From G965216255 sp965216255 (GTDB taxonomy: Bacteria > Bacteroidota > Rhodothermia > Rhodothermales > Bin80): 64,000 nucleotides of DNA. This document shows positions 15,814 to 25,663 of this stretch, in pieces. How positions within the stretch are numbered: position 1 is the stretch's first letter; each line of letters starts with the position of its first letter. Below the pieces are notes generated by a model. It was not told where the DNA came from, ran no database searches, and worked only from the letters and a program-made list of their open reading frames with translations. Position numbers and translations under genes: made by a program. The stretch is from NCBI GenBank assembly GCA_965216255.1, contig OZ244148.1, positions 3,472,001 through 3,536,000 of the forward strand. Reading direction: 5' to 3'.

Positions 15814-16491
15814 ATGATGGCTATGCGCAAGGTGAGCTTCCTTCTTCTTATGTTTTGCTGGTCAAGTCCCGGGTTGGGCCAGGATTACGCGTTCCAGATA
15901 GCGCGCCTCAAGTATGGGGGTGGAGGAGACTGGTACAGCGATGAGCGGTCCCTGCCGGAATTGCTGACATTCGCGCGTGAGCATACGCTGCTGGACGTGG
16001 CCCCGGATGCCGACGTGGTGGAACCTGGCAGCGACAAAATCTACACGTATCCGTACCTGTATCTAACCGGGCACGGCAACGTAATATTTACCGAGGATGA
16101 AGCCCGGCGAATACGACGCTATCTGAATAACGGTGGATTCCTACATATAGATGACAACTTCGGGCTGGATGCTGCCATCCGCCGGGAAATGAAGAAAGTG
16201 TTCCCGGACCAGTCGTTCGTGGAATTGGCCTTCTCTCACCCGATATTTCACTCCCACTTCTCCTTCCCGGATGGACTTCCCAAGATACATGAGCACGATG
16301 GCAGACCCAGTCAGGGGTTCGGGCTCTTCGACCAAGGTGGCCGATTAAGTGTTTTCTATTCGTACGAGAGTGATCTTGGAGACGGCTGGGAGCCAGAGGA
16401 GGTCCATGACAACCCCCCCGAAGCCCGCGAGCTTGCCCTTAAAATGGGTGTCAATATCCTGGTGTACGCCATGTTATTGCCGCGGTCGTAG
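15814..16491 (+). CDS. DUF4159-family secreted protein
   Basis: About 225 aa with a Sec signal peptide (MMAMRKVSFLLLMFCW ... GLGQ). The mature part is DUF4159: FQIARLKYGGGGDWYSDERS near the start, YPYLYLTGHGNVIFTEDEA, RRYLNNGGFLHIDDNFG and VELAFSHPIFHSHF, with a glutamine-amidotransferase-like look. Function of the family is not established. The Met cluster at 15814/15817/15823 leaves the exact start open; the frame extends to 15775, but the signal peptide fits a start in the cluster. It lies 35 bp upstream of glyA on the same strand, so probably in one operon. Confidence 0.82.
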   Translation: MMAMRKVSFLLLMFCWSSPGLGQDYAFQIARLKYGGGGDWYSDERSLPELLTFAREHTLLDVAPDADVVEPGSDKIYTYPYLYLTGHGNVIFTEDEARRIRRYLNNGGFLHIDDNFGLDAAIRREMKKVFPDQSFVELAFSHPIFHSHFSFPDGLPKIHEHDGRPSQGFGLFDQGGRLSVFYSYESDLGDGWEPEEVHDNPPEARELALKMGVNILVYAMLLPRS

Positions 16492-16526
16492 CCGTTCCGC
16501 AACTCACTCGGAGAAGCGCTAGTCCA

Positions 16527-17822
16527 ATGTTTGCATTACGCCAAAATGATCCGGACGTGTTTGCGGCGATCCGTGACGAGATATCACGCCAAAACGACGG
16601 CCTAGAACTCATCGCGTCCGAGAACTTCGTGTCCGTGGCCGTCTTGCAGGCCATGGGCTCGGTGCTTACCAACAAGTATGCAGAAGGCCTGCCTGGAAGA
16701 CGCTATTACGGTGGCTGCGAATTTGTAGACATCGTGGAGGACATCGCGCGCCAGCGAGCGTGTGCCCTGTTTGGCTGCGACTGGGTTAACGTGCAGCCGC
16801 ACTCCGGTGCTTCTGCCAACGCCGCCGTGTATTTGACGCTGCTCAGTCCCGGCGACACATTCCTGGGACTGGACCTGTCGCACGGTGGCCATCTTACTCA
16901 TGGTAGTCCCGTCAATTTCTCGGGCATCTTGTACAGGGCCACGTACTACGGGGTTGAGCGTGACGGGACCATCGATATGGACCGGGTCCGGGACCGCGCG
17001 ATGGAGGTAAAGCCGCGGATGATTTCCATAGGTGCAAGCGCCTATTCCCGAGATTTTGATTACGCAGCCTTCCGATCCATTGCCGATGAGGTGGGAGCCT
17101 TTCTGTGGATGGACATGGCACATCCAGCAGGCCTGATTGCCGCCGGTGTACTGGAAGATCCGCTGCCGTATGCGCACGTGGTAAGCACCACTACGCACAA
17201 GACACTGCGGGGGCCCCGCGGAGGAATGTTGCTCATTGGCAAGGATTTCGACAATCCGTTTGGCAAGGTGGCCCCAAAGAGTGGCCGCATCCGGCGCATG
17301 AGCGAGCTCTTTGATTCTGCCGTCTTTCCCGGTATCCAGGGAGGACCCCTCATGCATGTGATCGCAGCAAAGGCTGTTGCCTTTGCCGAGGCGCTGTGCC
17401 CCGAATTCAAGGCCTATTGCTTTCAGGTAAGGGACAATGCCCGGGCCATGGCCACGGAATTTCTTGAGCGTGGCTTCGATGTAGTCTCTGGTGGCACGGA
17501 CAACCACCTGATGCTTATTGACCTGCGAAACAGGAATCTTACAGGCAAGCTGGCGGAGCAGGTGCTGCAGTCTGCGGGCATCACGGTCAACAAGAATATG
17601 GTACCGTTTGATGACAAGAGCCCTTTTGTTACCAGTGGCATACGGCTGGGAACGTCGGCCTTGACGACGCGTGGCCTCGACGAAGAGGCGTTTCGGCACG
17701 TGACGGCGCTTATTGACCGTGTCCTGTCGAGGCCGGGCGATGAAGCCCGGCAGCAGAGTGTAAGGGGTGAGGTCCGGGAACTTTGCGCCCGGTATCCGCT
17801 CTACGACCGAGCAGAGCTGTAG
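16527..17822 (+). CDS. glyA: Serine hydroxymethyltransferase
   Basis: 431 aa, the normal bacterial GlyA length. It converts serine and tetrahydrofolate to glycine and 5,10-methylene-tetrahydrofolate in the cytoplasm. Family signatures visible: ELIASENFVS near the N-terminus, NKYAEGLPGRRYYGGCEFVD, QPHSGASANAAVY, DLSHGGHLTHGSPVNFSG, WMDMAHPAGLIAAGV, and the pyridoxal-phosphate lysine in VVSTTTHKTLRGPRGG. The C-terminal substrate part includes SGIRLGTSALTTRG. The frame is complete and undamaged. Confidence 0.97.
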   Translation: MFALRQNDPDVFAAIRDEISRQNDGLELIASENFVSVAVLQAMGSVLTNKYAEGLPGRRYYGGCEFVDIVEDIARQRACALFGCDWVNVQPHSGASANAAVYLTLLSPGDTFLGLDLSHGGHLTHGSPVNFSGILYRATYYGVERDGTIDMDRVRDRAMEVKPRMISIGASAYSRDFDYAAFRSIADEVGAFLWMDMAHPAGLIAAGVLEDPLPYAHVVSTTTHKTLRGPRGGMLLIGKDFDNPFGKVAPKSGRIRRMSELFDSAVFPGIQGGPLMHVIAAKAVAFAEALCPEFKAYCFQVRDNARAMATEFLERGFDVVSGGTDNHLMLIDLRNRNLTGKLAEQVLQSAGITVNKNMVPFDDKSPFVTSGIRLGTSALTTRGLDEEAFRHVTALIDRVLSRPGDEARQQSVRGEVRELCARYPLYDRAEL

Positions 17823-17985
17823 GAAAACTACACCCTGCAGGGTGAACCGGGCCTGCCCTATAATGTAGTAGAACGCCGCGGATTTGCTGTGGTCTGCCCC
17901 ATCGGCTCATGGGGAGAGGGCCGACAATTCGCGTGCGGGATGATGTTGACTTGACCAGCTCCCCGTATTCACCTTTAGCACGTTT

Positions 17986-18864
17986 ATGAAGCCGTTACGC
18001 ACATGGGCCGGCAGGCGCAAGCAACTGCCAGCCTCGACCGAGGAGCAGAACCTGAGGCCTGAAAGCGAAATGTCCTTCCTTGAGCATCTGGAAGACCTTC
18101 GCTGGACGTTACTCAAGGGTATTTCCGGGGTTCTGGTCATGATTATTGTTGCGGCCGTATTCAGGGATTGGATTACGGACGAGCTGCTCCTGGGTCCTTC
18201 CAAGGGCGACTTCTTCATGTACCGGGTCTTTGGCATGGAGGCGCAGGATCTTCTATTGCAGAATCGTACCATCACGGGCCAGTTCTTTGCACTGATGGGC
18301 ATCATCCTGGCCGTTGGCCTAGTGCTGGGCTCTCCAGTCTTCGTCTACTATCTCTGGAAGTTTGTCGAGCCTGGGCTATACCCCAGCGAGAAATCCGGGC
18401 TGCGTTTCGCCGCCTTCTTCGCGACATTCTTTTTTATGCTGGGAATAGCGTTTGGATATTCCATCATTACGCCGATTGCCCTGCAGTTTTTCAACACGTT
18501 CACGATTGCCGATCAAATAGTAAATGACTTCGATATCTCGCGGTATTTCAGTATGGTGACGTGGTGGTCATTCGGAGCAGGCATTCTATTTGAACTCCCT
18601 GTTGTTGTATACTTTCTGGCCAAAATGGGAATAGCGACACCCGAGAGGCTCAGGAATTCGCGCAAATTTGCTCTGCCTGGAGTATTGATACTGGGTGCTC
18701 TCATGACGCCACCGGATCCGATTTCGCAAATTCTCGTTGCCACGCCACTTTTCCTATTGTATGAGGGCTCCATCTACGTTGCGCATGTTGCCGTGAAGAA
18801 GCGGGAGGCGGCGCTAAGAAAGGCCTGGGGCGACGATCAGGATGAAGCCGCGACGCCTTCCTAG
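17986..18864 (+). CDS. tatC: Twin-arginine translocase subunit TatC
   Basis: 292 aa. The conserved TatC start MSFLEHLEDLRWTLLKGI appears at about residue 29 (ATG 18070), after a charged N-terminal extension; the longer start at 17986 is kept but 18070 is a real alternative. Several hydrophobic helices follow, with GSPVFVYYLWKFVEPGLYPSEK, FGYSIITPIALQFF, FGAGILFELPVVVYFLAKMGI and a final region with LTPPDPISQ-type sequence (ALMTPPDPISQILVATPL). In the family TatC binds the RR signal peptide and, with TatA, exports folded proteins. No tatA is seen nearby. Confidence 0.94.
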   Translation: MKPLRTWAGRRKQLPASTEEQNLRPESEMSFLEHLEDLRWTLLKGISGVLVMIIVAAVFRDWITDELLLGPSKGDFFMYRVFGMEAQDLLLQNRTITGQFFALMGIILAVGLVLGSPVFVYYLWKFVEPGLYPSEKSGLRFAAFFATFFFMLGIAFGYSIITPIALQFFNTFTIADQIVNDFDISRYFSMVTWWSFGAGILFELPVVVYFLAKMGIATPERLRNSRKFALPGVLILGALMTPPDPISQILVATPLFLLYEGSIYVAHVAVKKREAALRKAWGDDQDEAATPS

Positions 18865-19054
18865 TGTCCGAAACGCGAACGTTTCGGCTTGCCGCGCACC
18901 CTAGGTGCTTGAACGGTCGCATTCGATCTTCGATAGGCGCGGCGCTAACCGTCTGCCTGGCTTACAGGCTCAGATCGCGGCCCATTACCAAATCGTGCCC
19001 TCTAGCGCCCGTGGCCTGTCTACCGGAAGCCCCCGGGACTCAGCAGCTGTGCCA

Positions 19055-20254
19055 CTACAGGCCGATTTGGGACCACACCCAGGCAAGTGTCCTCAATCCC
19101 AGGCCTGCGCAGAAGACCACCACGATGATGCCCAGCCCCACATACCACCTGGGCAGGGCTACTTCGCGCTGGCGCATGGTGAGATAGAGCACGAAGCCTG
19201 CCATGAACGGAAGCAGGAAGCCGTTGGCGGCCTGCGCGGCAACAATGATTTCCAAGGGATTGCGTCCGAGGATTGCAAAGACGAGGCCCGTAAGCAGCAC
19301 CGATATCCACACGCCCCGAAACCGCCAACTACGTTGGTCATCAGGCCACGCAAAGATTTCACGAATGCCAAGGGCTGCTGCCAGGGGTGCCGTTACTGCC
19401 GATGTTATACCGGCGGCGAATAGGCCGAGTCCAAACAGGATTCGGGCCATCGAGCCAGCGGCCGGTTCAAGCAGGTCAGCCAGGCTTGCAATTGAGCCGG
19501 CATTGGCATCGGCTCCCTGCAGCGTTGATCCCGCGAAAAGAATCGCCACCGAGATGATGCCCCCTGCTGGCAGGAATATGGCCATGCCGGTAAGCTCCCG
19601 GCGCCAGGCCTCCTTAGCGCTGACGCTGTGCCAGTACTGCTTTGCCACACTGGCGTGCAGGAAGAGATTGTACGCCACAACCGTAGTCCCCACGAGTGCG
19701 AGGGCTGTAACCAGACTTCCTTCCGGCACGGATGGTCGCAGAAGTCCGAGCGCGGCCGCGCTCCAGTCGACCGGCGCCAGAAGCGTTGCGGCCAGAAAAA
19801 CGACGCTCATGAGGGCAACCAGCGCCGTCAGCACATGGGTGATCCAGCGCAGGCCAAGGGCTAGGATGATTCCTGCCGCGAGCGTTAGAGCCACTACCCA
19901 ATAGATGCGCCCGGTACTCCCGCCGAGCAGCAGGTCCATTCCGGCGGATGCGCCCAACATGTTACCTGTTTCGAAGGCGGCGGTGCCAATCCACAGGCCT
20001 AGCACGACCAGCACGACGGCCAGAATTCGGGTGCCCGGGCGCCGCGCCGCTTCCTGCATGGCTTCGCCCACCCCCTTGCCTGCAAGGATTCCGCATCCTG
20101 CCGTAAAGGACTGGAGGACAAACGTTGTGCCGACTGCAAACAGAATTACCCACGCGAGATCGTATCCAAAGCGCACTCCGGCCGAGGCACAGGTAAGGAC
20201 TGTGCCCGGTCCGACGAAGGCGGCAACGACCACGGATGATGTCCCGAGTTTCAC
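19055..20254 (-). CDS. Nramp-family-related metal ion transporter
   Basis: 399 aa, about 11 predicted transmembrane segments, with Nramp layout: TM1 motif region VVAAFVGPGTVLTCASAG and TM6-like VAYNLFLHASVAKQYW. Canonical Nramp Mn/Fe transporters have DPGN in TM1 and MPHN in TM6. Here TM1 reads GPGT, lacking the metal-coordinating Asp and Asn, so substrate and mechanism may differ from classical H+-coupled Mn2+ uptake. It starts 18 bp after the korB stop on the same strand, hence likely the third gene of the kor operon. The start at ATG 20254 puts TM1 almost at the N-terminus. Confidence 0.82.
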   Translation of the reverse strand: MKLGTSSVVVAAFVGPGTVLTCASAGVRFGYDLAWVILFAVGTTFVLQSFTAGCGILAGKGVGEAMQEAARRPGTRILAVVLVVLGLWIGTAAFETGNMLGASAGMDLLLGGSTGRIYWVVALTLAAGIILALGLRWITHVLTALVALMSVVFLAATLLAPVDWSAAALGLLRPSVPEGSLVTALALVGTTVVAYNLFLHASVAKQYWHSVSAKEAWRRELTGMAIFLPAGGIISVAILFAGSTLQGADANAGSIASLADLLEPAAGSMARILFGLGLFAAGITSAVTAPLAAALGIREIFAWPDDQRSWRFRGVWISVLLTGLVFAILGRNPLEIIVAAQAANGFLLPFMAGFVLYLTMRQREVALPRWYVGLGIIVVVFCAGLGLRTLAWVWSQIGL

Positions 20255-20272
20255 GGTATCGCTACCTGCAAT

Positions 20273-21370
20273 CTACGCAACGCTCCACGTATCGCCGGCC
20301 TGCAAGAGCCTGGCAAGGTCCCCCTTTCCCCGCTTCCTTGTAATCTCGGAAATCTGCGTGTGGAGGAGGTTTTCGAAGGATGGGCGTGCTTCGATGAAGA
20401 ATACGCCAAAGGGCCGGGGCAGGTTAGCCTGCGAGAACATGCGGCTTACGATACTTGCGAGCTCAAGGGATGTCTCGTCGTACGTGATGGCGTCATCCAC
20501 CGACCACGGTCCATGCGTGAGATCGATGGAAACCGGCCGAAACCCATCAAGACGCACCGCCTTTCGGCCATGGTCATAGACCATGGGTTTACCGTGCTCG
20601 AGGAATATGCAGCGCTCGTTCTTGGTAGCCTTTTCCGTGAATTCGAAGAAGGCCCCGTCATTGTAAATATTGCAGTTTTGATAGATTTCCACCATGGAGA
20701 CTCCGTTGTGCGCATGGGCACGCCTCAATATGTAGGCCAGATGCTTCGTATCACGATCCATAGTCCGGGCCACGAATGTGGCGGAGGCCCCGAGTGCAAG
20801 GGATATGGGATTGAAAGGCCGGGCCAAAGACCCGAATGGCGTGCTCTTGGTCACCTTTCCTATCTCGGAAGTCGGGCTGAACTGGCCCTTGGTCAAGCCG
20901 TAGATCTGATTGTTGAAAAGCAGAATCTGGACATTCAGATTGCGCCGCAGGATGTGGATGAGGTGGTTGCCACCAATGGAAAGCGCATCGCCGTCACCGG
21001 TGACGATCCACACGTCGAGGTCGGGTCGAGAGGCCTTCAGGCCTGTCGCGATTGCGGGGGCCCTGCCGTGTATGGTATGCATGCCATAGGTATTCATGTA
21101 ATACGGGAAGCGGCTTGAACAGCCGATCCCGCTGATGAATACGAGATTCTCACGGGGGATGCCGAGCTCAGGCATGAGCCGCTGCACGGTTGCGAGAATG
21201 GCATAGTCCCCGCATCCGGGGCACCAGCGGACATCCTGGTCACTTGCAAAGTCCTTTCGTCGAGGCTTGGGGGCACCGACTATCGGTTTGGGCCGCGCGA
21301 GCCCAGACGGCAGTTTGGGGCTCTTGGTCTTAAAGCCAGGAGGCAGACTGGGCTTCTTGTTATTCGGCAT
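20273..21370 (-). CDS. korB: 2-oxoacid:ferredoxin oxidoreductase, beta subunit
   Basis: 365 aa. Thiamine-diphosphate subunit: CPGCGDYAIL near residue 50, ISGIGCSSRFPYYMNTYG, the ThDP/Mg motif VTGDGDALSIGGNHLIH, and NNQIYGLTKGQFSPTS. With the alpha subunit it oxidises a 2-oxoacid, probably 2-oxoglutarate, to the acyl-CoA while reducing ferredoxin. It has an N-terminal Lys/Pro-rich extension of about 35 residues. Substrate assignment (2-oxoglutarate rather than pyruvate) rests on the two-subunit KorAB-type architecture. Confidence 0.93.
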   Translation of the reverse strand: MPNNKKPSLPPGFKTKSPKLPSGLARPKPIVGAPKPRRKDFASDQDVRWCPGCGDYAILATVQRLMPELGIPRENLVFISGIGCSSRFPYYMNTYGMHTIHGRAPAIATGLKASRPDLDVWIVTGDGDALSIGGNHLIHILRRNLNVQILLFNNQIYGLTKGQFSPTSEIGKVTKSTPFGSLARPFNPISLALGASATFVARTMDRDTKHLAYILRRAHAHNGVSMVEIYQNCNIYNDGAFFEFTEKATKNERCIFLEHGKPMVYDHGRKAVRLDGFRPVSIDLTHGPWSVDDAITYDETSLELASIVSRMFSQANLPRPFGVFFIEARPSFENLLHTQISEITRKRGKGDLARLLQAGDTWSVA

Positions 21371-21384
21371 CGCGCTATATCGGA

Positions 21385-23280
21385 CTATGGTTGCTCGAAC
21401 AGCGCAAGAATGGCCTGTTCGACTTCACTTGCCTTAAAGGGTTGTCCCTGCACCTTGCAGAGAGGCACGAATGGAAGCAGGAACCGGTCACGGAGTAGTC
21501 GAATGAGTTGGCCCTTGTTCAGCTCGGGTACGAGCACGCGGTCAAATTTGCGGATTATGGCTCCCAGGTCGGTGGGCAGGGGACTGACGAAGCGGAGGTG
21601 GATGCTTCCGGTACGGAGCCCACGGCGACGCGTGCGCACGACGGCTTCCTCTATGGCGCCCCGGGTAGAGCCCCAACCTATCACGAGCACCGAGCCTTCC
21701 GTGTCGCCATGGATTTTTGTTGGATCGATTTCCTGCGTTACACGCTCAACTTTCTCCGCGCGAAGATCCGTCATGCGCTGGTGATTGACCGGATCGTAAG
21801 AGACGTTGCCAGTTTCGTTTTCTTTCTCGAGCCCACCGATTCGATGTTCGAGCCCGGCGGTTCCAGGCTTTGCCCATGGCCGCGCAAGTGTCACCGGATC
21901 GCGCACGTAGGGCAGGAAGATGGCCTGCCCGTTGGTTTTCCGGTTAGGCCCTGTAGCAAAGGCGACAGGAAACGGATTCAGATCTTGCGGGTCAGGGATG
22001 CGCCAGGGTTCGGAGCCATTTACCACGTACCCATCTGCGAGCAGGATCACGGGCGTCATGTAGCGGACGGCCACACGGCACGCCTCATAGGCGGCAAAGA
22101 AGCAGTCCGCTGCCGTTGAGGCTGCCAGTATTGGGAGTGGTGCTTCACCATTGCGGCCGTACATGGCTTGCAGCAGGTCACTCTGTTCGGTCTTTGTGGG
22201 AAGGCCGGTTGATGGGCCGCCACGCTGCACTCCGATGATAATCATGGGCAGCTCGGCCATTACGGCCAGGCCAATGGCCTCGGATTTCAGAGCCAGGCCT
22301 GGACCACTGGTTGCGCACACCGCCAGGGCGCCGCCGAAGCTGGCGCCGATAGTAGCACCTATAGCGGCGATTTCATCCTCGGCCTGGAAGGTCATTACGC
22401 CAAAATTCTTGTAACGGCTGAGCTCATGGAGAAGCTCGGAGGCGGGCGTAATGGGGTAGCTGCTATAAAAGAGGCCGAGACCGCTCTTTTCACTGGCGGC
22501 AATGAGGCCCAGGGTTAGCGACTGGGCTCCGCGCACAGCCCGGTAAAGGCCGGGGTCCAGTTTCGCTGGGCGAACTTCGTACTGGACGATGAAGTCCTCG
22601 GTCGTTTCTCCGAAATGGAATCCTTTTTTGAGCAGGTGAATGTTGGCGTCGCGCACCGCGGGAGACTTTGCGAATTTTTGGGATAGCCAGTCAATGGCCG
22701 GCCGCATCGGACGGGAATACAGCCATAGGGCAAGACCGAGCGCGAACATATTCTTGCTACGGTCCATGGTTTTCTTATCGAAACCACGGTTTTTGAGCGC
22801 CTCGTGCGTCATTCGGGTCAGCTCGACCTCGAAAACCTGGTATTCCTTCCATGCTTCCTTGTCTTCCAGCGGGTTGGAACTGCCGTACCCGGCAAGCTTA
22901 AGGTTCTGCGCGGTGAATGCGTTGCTGTTCACCATGATCGCCCCGCCGCGCCGCACGCGATGCAGATTAACCTTCAGGGCGGCGGGATTCATTGCCACGA
23001 GCAGATCCACCTCGTCACCGGGCGTGTGGATATTCACCGAGCCAAAGTGCAGCTGGAAGCCGCTTACGCCGTAGGTAGTGCCCGCCGGGGCACGAATTTC
23101 CGCAGGAAAATCAGGCAGCGTCGCCAGATCGTTCTGCGCCAGCGCAGTAGCCAACGTAAATTGCGAGCCCGCGAGCTGCATGCCGTCGCCGGAATCTCCG
23201 GCAAAGAGGATCGTTGCCTCCTCCAGAGTCTGAATCTTCTTCTGCAAAACAGGACCGGCTGGTCCAGGCTGTAAGCTCAT
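21385..23280 (-). CDS. korA: 2-oxoacid:ferredoxin oxidoreductase, alpha subunit (gamma-alpha fusion)
   Basis: 631 aa. The N-terminal 200 residues are the gamma domain (ILFAGDSGDGMQLAGSQFTLA, LPDFPAEIRAPAGTTYGVSG, AMNPAALKVNL). The alpha domain follows (YSSYPITPASELLHEL, MTFQAEDEIAAIGATIGASF, ATSGPGLALKSEAIGLA, RGGPSTGLPTKTEQSDL), then the C-terminal transketolase-like part. This gamma-alpha fusion is the normal form of KorA in Bacteroidota and actinobacteria. It is 14 bp upstream of korB. The gene is divergent from apaG, and the 175-bp gap to the apaG start should hold both promoters, though I could not fix them. Confidence 0.94.
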   Translation of the reverse strand: MSLQPGPAGPVLQKKIQTLEEATILFAGDSGDGMQLAGSQFTLATALAQNDLATLPDFPAEIRAPAGTTYGVSGFQLHFGSVNIHTPGDEVDLLVAMNPAALKVNLHRVRRGGAIMVNSNAFTAQNLKLAGYGSSNPLEDKEAWKEYQVFEVELTRMTHEALKNRGFDKKTMDRSKNMFALGLALWLYSRPMRPAIDWLSQKFAKSPAVRDANIHLLKKGFHFGETTEDFIVQYEVRPAKLDPGLYRAVRGAQSLTLGLIAASEKSGLGLFYSSYPITPASELLHELSRYKNFGVMTFQAEDEIAAIGATIGASFGGALAVCATSGPGLALKSEAIGLAVMAELPMIIIGVQRGGPSTGLPTKTEQSDLLQAMYGRNGEAPLPILAASTAADCFFAAYEACRVAVRYMTPVILLADGYVVNGSEPWRIPDPQDLNPFPVAFATGPNRKTNGQAIFLPYVRDPVTLARPWAKPGTAGLEHRIGGLEKENETGNVSYDPVNHQRMTDLRAEKVERVTQEIDPTKIHGDTEGSVLVIGWGSTRGAIEEAVVRTRRRGLRTGSIHLRFVSPLPTDLGAIIRKFDRVLVPELNKGQLIRLLRDRFLLPFVPLCKVQGQPFKASEVEQAILALFEQP

Positions 23281-23455
23281 GGCAGGTCGGGCAAATGTAT
23301 ACCCTTGTAATATCCCTTAACATTACCTAACAACATTTTCCAAGATTGGTTGCAGCTGCGGTCGCCGACGCTTGTGGCACCCCCAGTCGGACCATGCGCC
23401 GCGTACGAATGCGGCAGTCCGTATCTTGGACAAACTCTTTGGTCATACCTCAATG

Positions 23456-23836
23456 ATCCCCTACGTAGCAACCACGGAAGACATTACCGTGACCGTACGT
23501 CCGGTATACCTGGATAACGAGTCCAATTTTTTTGAGAAGCGGTTTGTTTTCGGATACTTTGTGAAGATAAGCAATGAGGGTACGGTGCCGGTCCGGTTAC
23601 TGCGGCGGCACTGGCGCATTCGGGATGGCAAGGGGCAATTGCAGGAAGTGGACGGTGCGGGCGTTATTGGCAAGCAGCCGCTGATTCCGCCGGGCGAGGA
23701 CCACGTTTATAGCAGTTATAGCGTGTTAAAGACATTCTCAGGCTCCATGGAAGGCTACTACACTATGGAGCGGACGGGTGGTCGGAGCTTCAGGGTCACG
23801 ATTCCCCGGTTTGATCTCCGCGCGATGGCGAACTAG
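23456..23836 (+). CDS. apaG: ApaG-domain protein
   Basis: From ATG 23456 the protein is 126 aa: TTEDITVTVRPVYL, then FVFGYFVKISNEG, VRLLRRHWRIRDGKGQLQEV, GVIGKQPLIPPGEDHVYSSY, LKTFSGSMEGYYTM. These are the strands of the ApaG/DUF525 fibronectin-like fold, over its full length. The frame extends upstream to 23372, but that part has no ApaG sequence. The role of bacterial ApaG is poorly defined; the domain also occurs in eukaryotic FBXO3 and PDIP38. Confidence 0.92.
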   Translation: MPYVATTEDITVTVRPVYLDNESNFFEKRFVFGYFVKISNEGTVPVRLLRRHWRIRDGKGQLQEVDGAGVIGKQPLIPPGEDHVYSSYSVLKTFSGSMEGYYTMERTGGRSFRVTIPRFDLRAMAN

Positions 23837-24115
23837 CGCTTGCCCGAAGAAGGCCTGACCGGGCACAAGGCTTCGTTTGCTGGTCACTGTCCACCGGAGA
23901 GCTGCGTCGTGAGTGATGCAGTGTCAGGTACTTCGTGGGCGCTGGTGTGGATGGCATCGGGCAAGAAGCGCGGGTTCTGTACACCTGTTTGTTTCTGCAA
24001 ATGCCTGGATGTTTTCCGATTCAAGAGCCGTAAGCAGGCTGGTTTGCCCCCCACGTTCGACCGGTTGTTGCCATACGAGTTGTCCGAGAATTGCAGTTTC
24101 ATCTCGGCGTAGTGT

Positions 24116-25440
24116 CCATCGACGAGATAAGGTTCGATCCCGAGGCCCGGGACGGACCTGCCGTACTGCGCGGGCTGTAGCACCTGTATTGCGGCCCCGT
24201 CGCCCGGGCCAAGATCTTCAAAATCCTGGAGAAACGTCTGCGTCCGGGCATCAGCCTGCAGCATGGCCGCCCCGGCATGTCGCTCTGGCGCATCTTTGTC
24301 CTAGGCGTGGTACAGAAAGCAATCAATTGCGCCTTCGACCGTCTGGTGGGCTATGCCAACCGTTACGGGAAGGTGCGGCAGATGATGGGGCTCGCAGACT
24401 CCTGCGACAAGCAGCGCTACCACCACCAGACGGACGTCTATAACGTGAGTCTGCCGGCGGAAGAAGTACTGGAAAAGATAAAAGAGGTGGCGGTGCCCTG
24501 CGGCCACCGCCTGGCAAAAAAAGCGGCCAGCGGCTCCGCTTTGCTGCCGGGCCGATACGGCGGTAGCGCAGACGCATGTGCACGGGCCCACAGATATCAA
24601 CTTGCTGTGGGATGCGATGCAGGGCCTGATCCGGACGATGTCGTGTGTTTGCCAGGCGCATAGCATCGGGGGCTGGCGCAAGGGCGGGTTCTGAAATAAG
24701 CGCGTGCGCAGGACCTTTTATCGGGTACGTACGCACCGACAGCGGCATGACCCGGTGAAAGTGGGGAGCTACGTGGTCTGTGCCGGCAGATGGTGCGGAA
24801 GGCAGAGGATAGCTGGAAGAAGCGCAGGATTGCACATGCTCAGATCGCAGACTGTCTGCGGCATGCCCGGTGGCAGACAGACTAGGTTGAGCGCCGTTTG
24901 ATTAAGGGAGAAATCATTCCGCACCGTGAGAAGGTCTTCTCTATCCGTGAGGAGCTTACCCGGTGAATAAACAAGGGCAAGGCGGGCGTAGTGGCGGAGT
25001 TGGGCGTGCCGGTGTGCATACTGGAGGACCAGGATCAGTTCATCCTGCCCACCACATCCTGTGGAAGGGAGGCGAAGAAGCGCTATCCGTCGCTCCGCTC
25101 ATGCAGCATGGACCGGGGCTTTTATACGCCTGCGAACCGGCAGAAGCTGGACGCGCTACTGGACCTGAATGTGATGCCTAGGAAAGGTCGGCGCACCCAG
25201 ACCATGTCAGGGAGACGGAACCAGCTTTTGTGGAAACGCGGCGGCAGCATCCGGCCATATCAACAACTTGAACCAGCGGAGTCTGGTGCGCACGTACGGA
25301 GTCCCAGGACTTGCGCGCACGATAGCCCTGTTGAAGGTGGCGGCGGATGTACACCGGCTTGGCCTGATACTGAAGAAGCCGGAGGGGCGGCGAGGGTGCT
25401 GGCATCAGGCCCGCAGAAAGGCGGCGTAAGGCCCCGCGGA
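24116..25440 (+). pseudogene. Decayed ISNCY-family transposase
   Basis: The plus strand reads IDEIRFDPEARDGPAVLRGL, an in-frame TAG, then ARAKIFKILEKRLRPGISL and GRPGMSLWRIFVLGVV, FDRLVGYANRYGKVRQMMGL, HQTDVYNVSLPAEEVLEKI. Further on, in other frames after breaks, it reads AELGVPVCILEDQDQFILP and RSCSMDRGFYTPANRQKLDALLDLN. This is the block order of ISNCY-type transposases. At least one stop and several frameshifts make it dead. I found no clear inverted repeats. The 280 bp before it (after apaG) hold nothing I recognise. Confidence 0.72.
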
Positions 25441-25458
25441 CGTCACCAAAGGAGCACG

Positions 25459-25487
25459 GACAAGCTCCTCCTCCAGAGGAGCTTGTC
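25459..25487. terminator. Strong hairpin, possible terminator
   Basis: GACAAGCTCCTC (25459-25470) and GAGGAGCTTGTC (25476-25487) pair perfectly over 12 bp around a 5-nt loop. There is no long T-run on either side, so it may be a transposon-end hairpin rather than an intrinsic terminator. It follows the ISNCY remnant. Confidence 0.4.
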
Positions 25488-25663
25488 TCTTGGCCCCACG
25501 TGGTGCAGGCAGCATGCCGCAACTAAGCGCTTGCCAAGCCTGGAATCCGGACTGCCTCCGTATCGACCGCACTGCTGGCGGCCATTCGGGCCTCGTCAGC
25601 CCTCAAAACACAGTTGCTTGAAGGATACCCCACCAAAAACCGGCATTGTCTGGCTAGCTCGAA

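Noticed and set aside
16602..17699. 365-codon minus-strand frame opposite glyA
   Set aside because: glyA on the other strand has full family motifs and normal length; the antisense frame has none.
23281..23330. A TACATTTG match to the Bacteroidota -7 element upstream of korA
   Set aside because: It lies only about 12 nt before the start codon and has no convincing -33 element, so the leader would be implausibly short.
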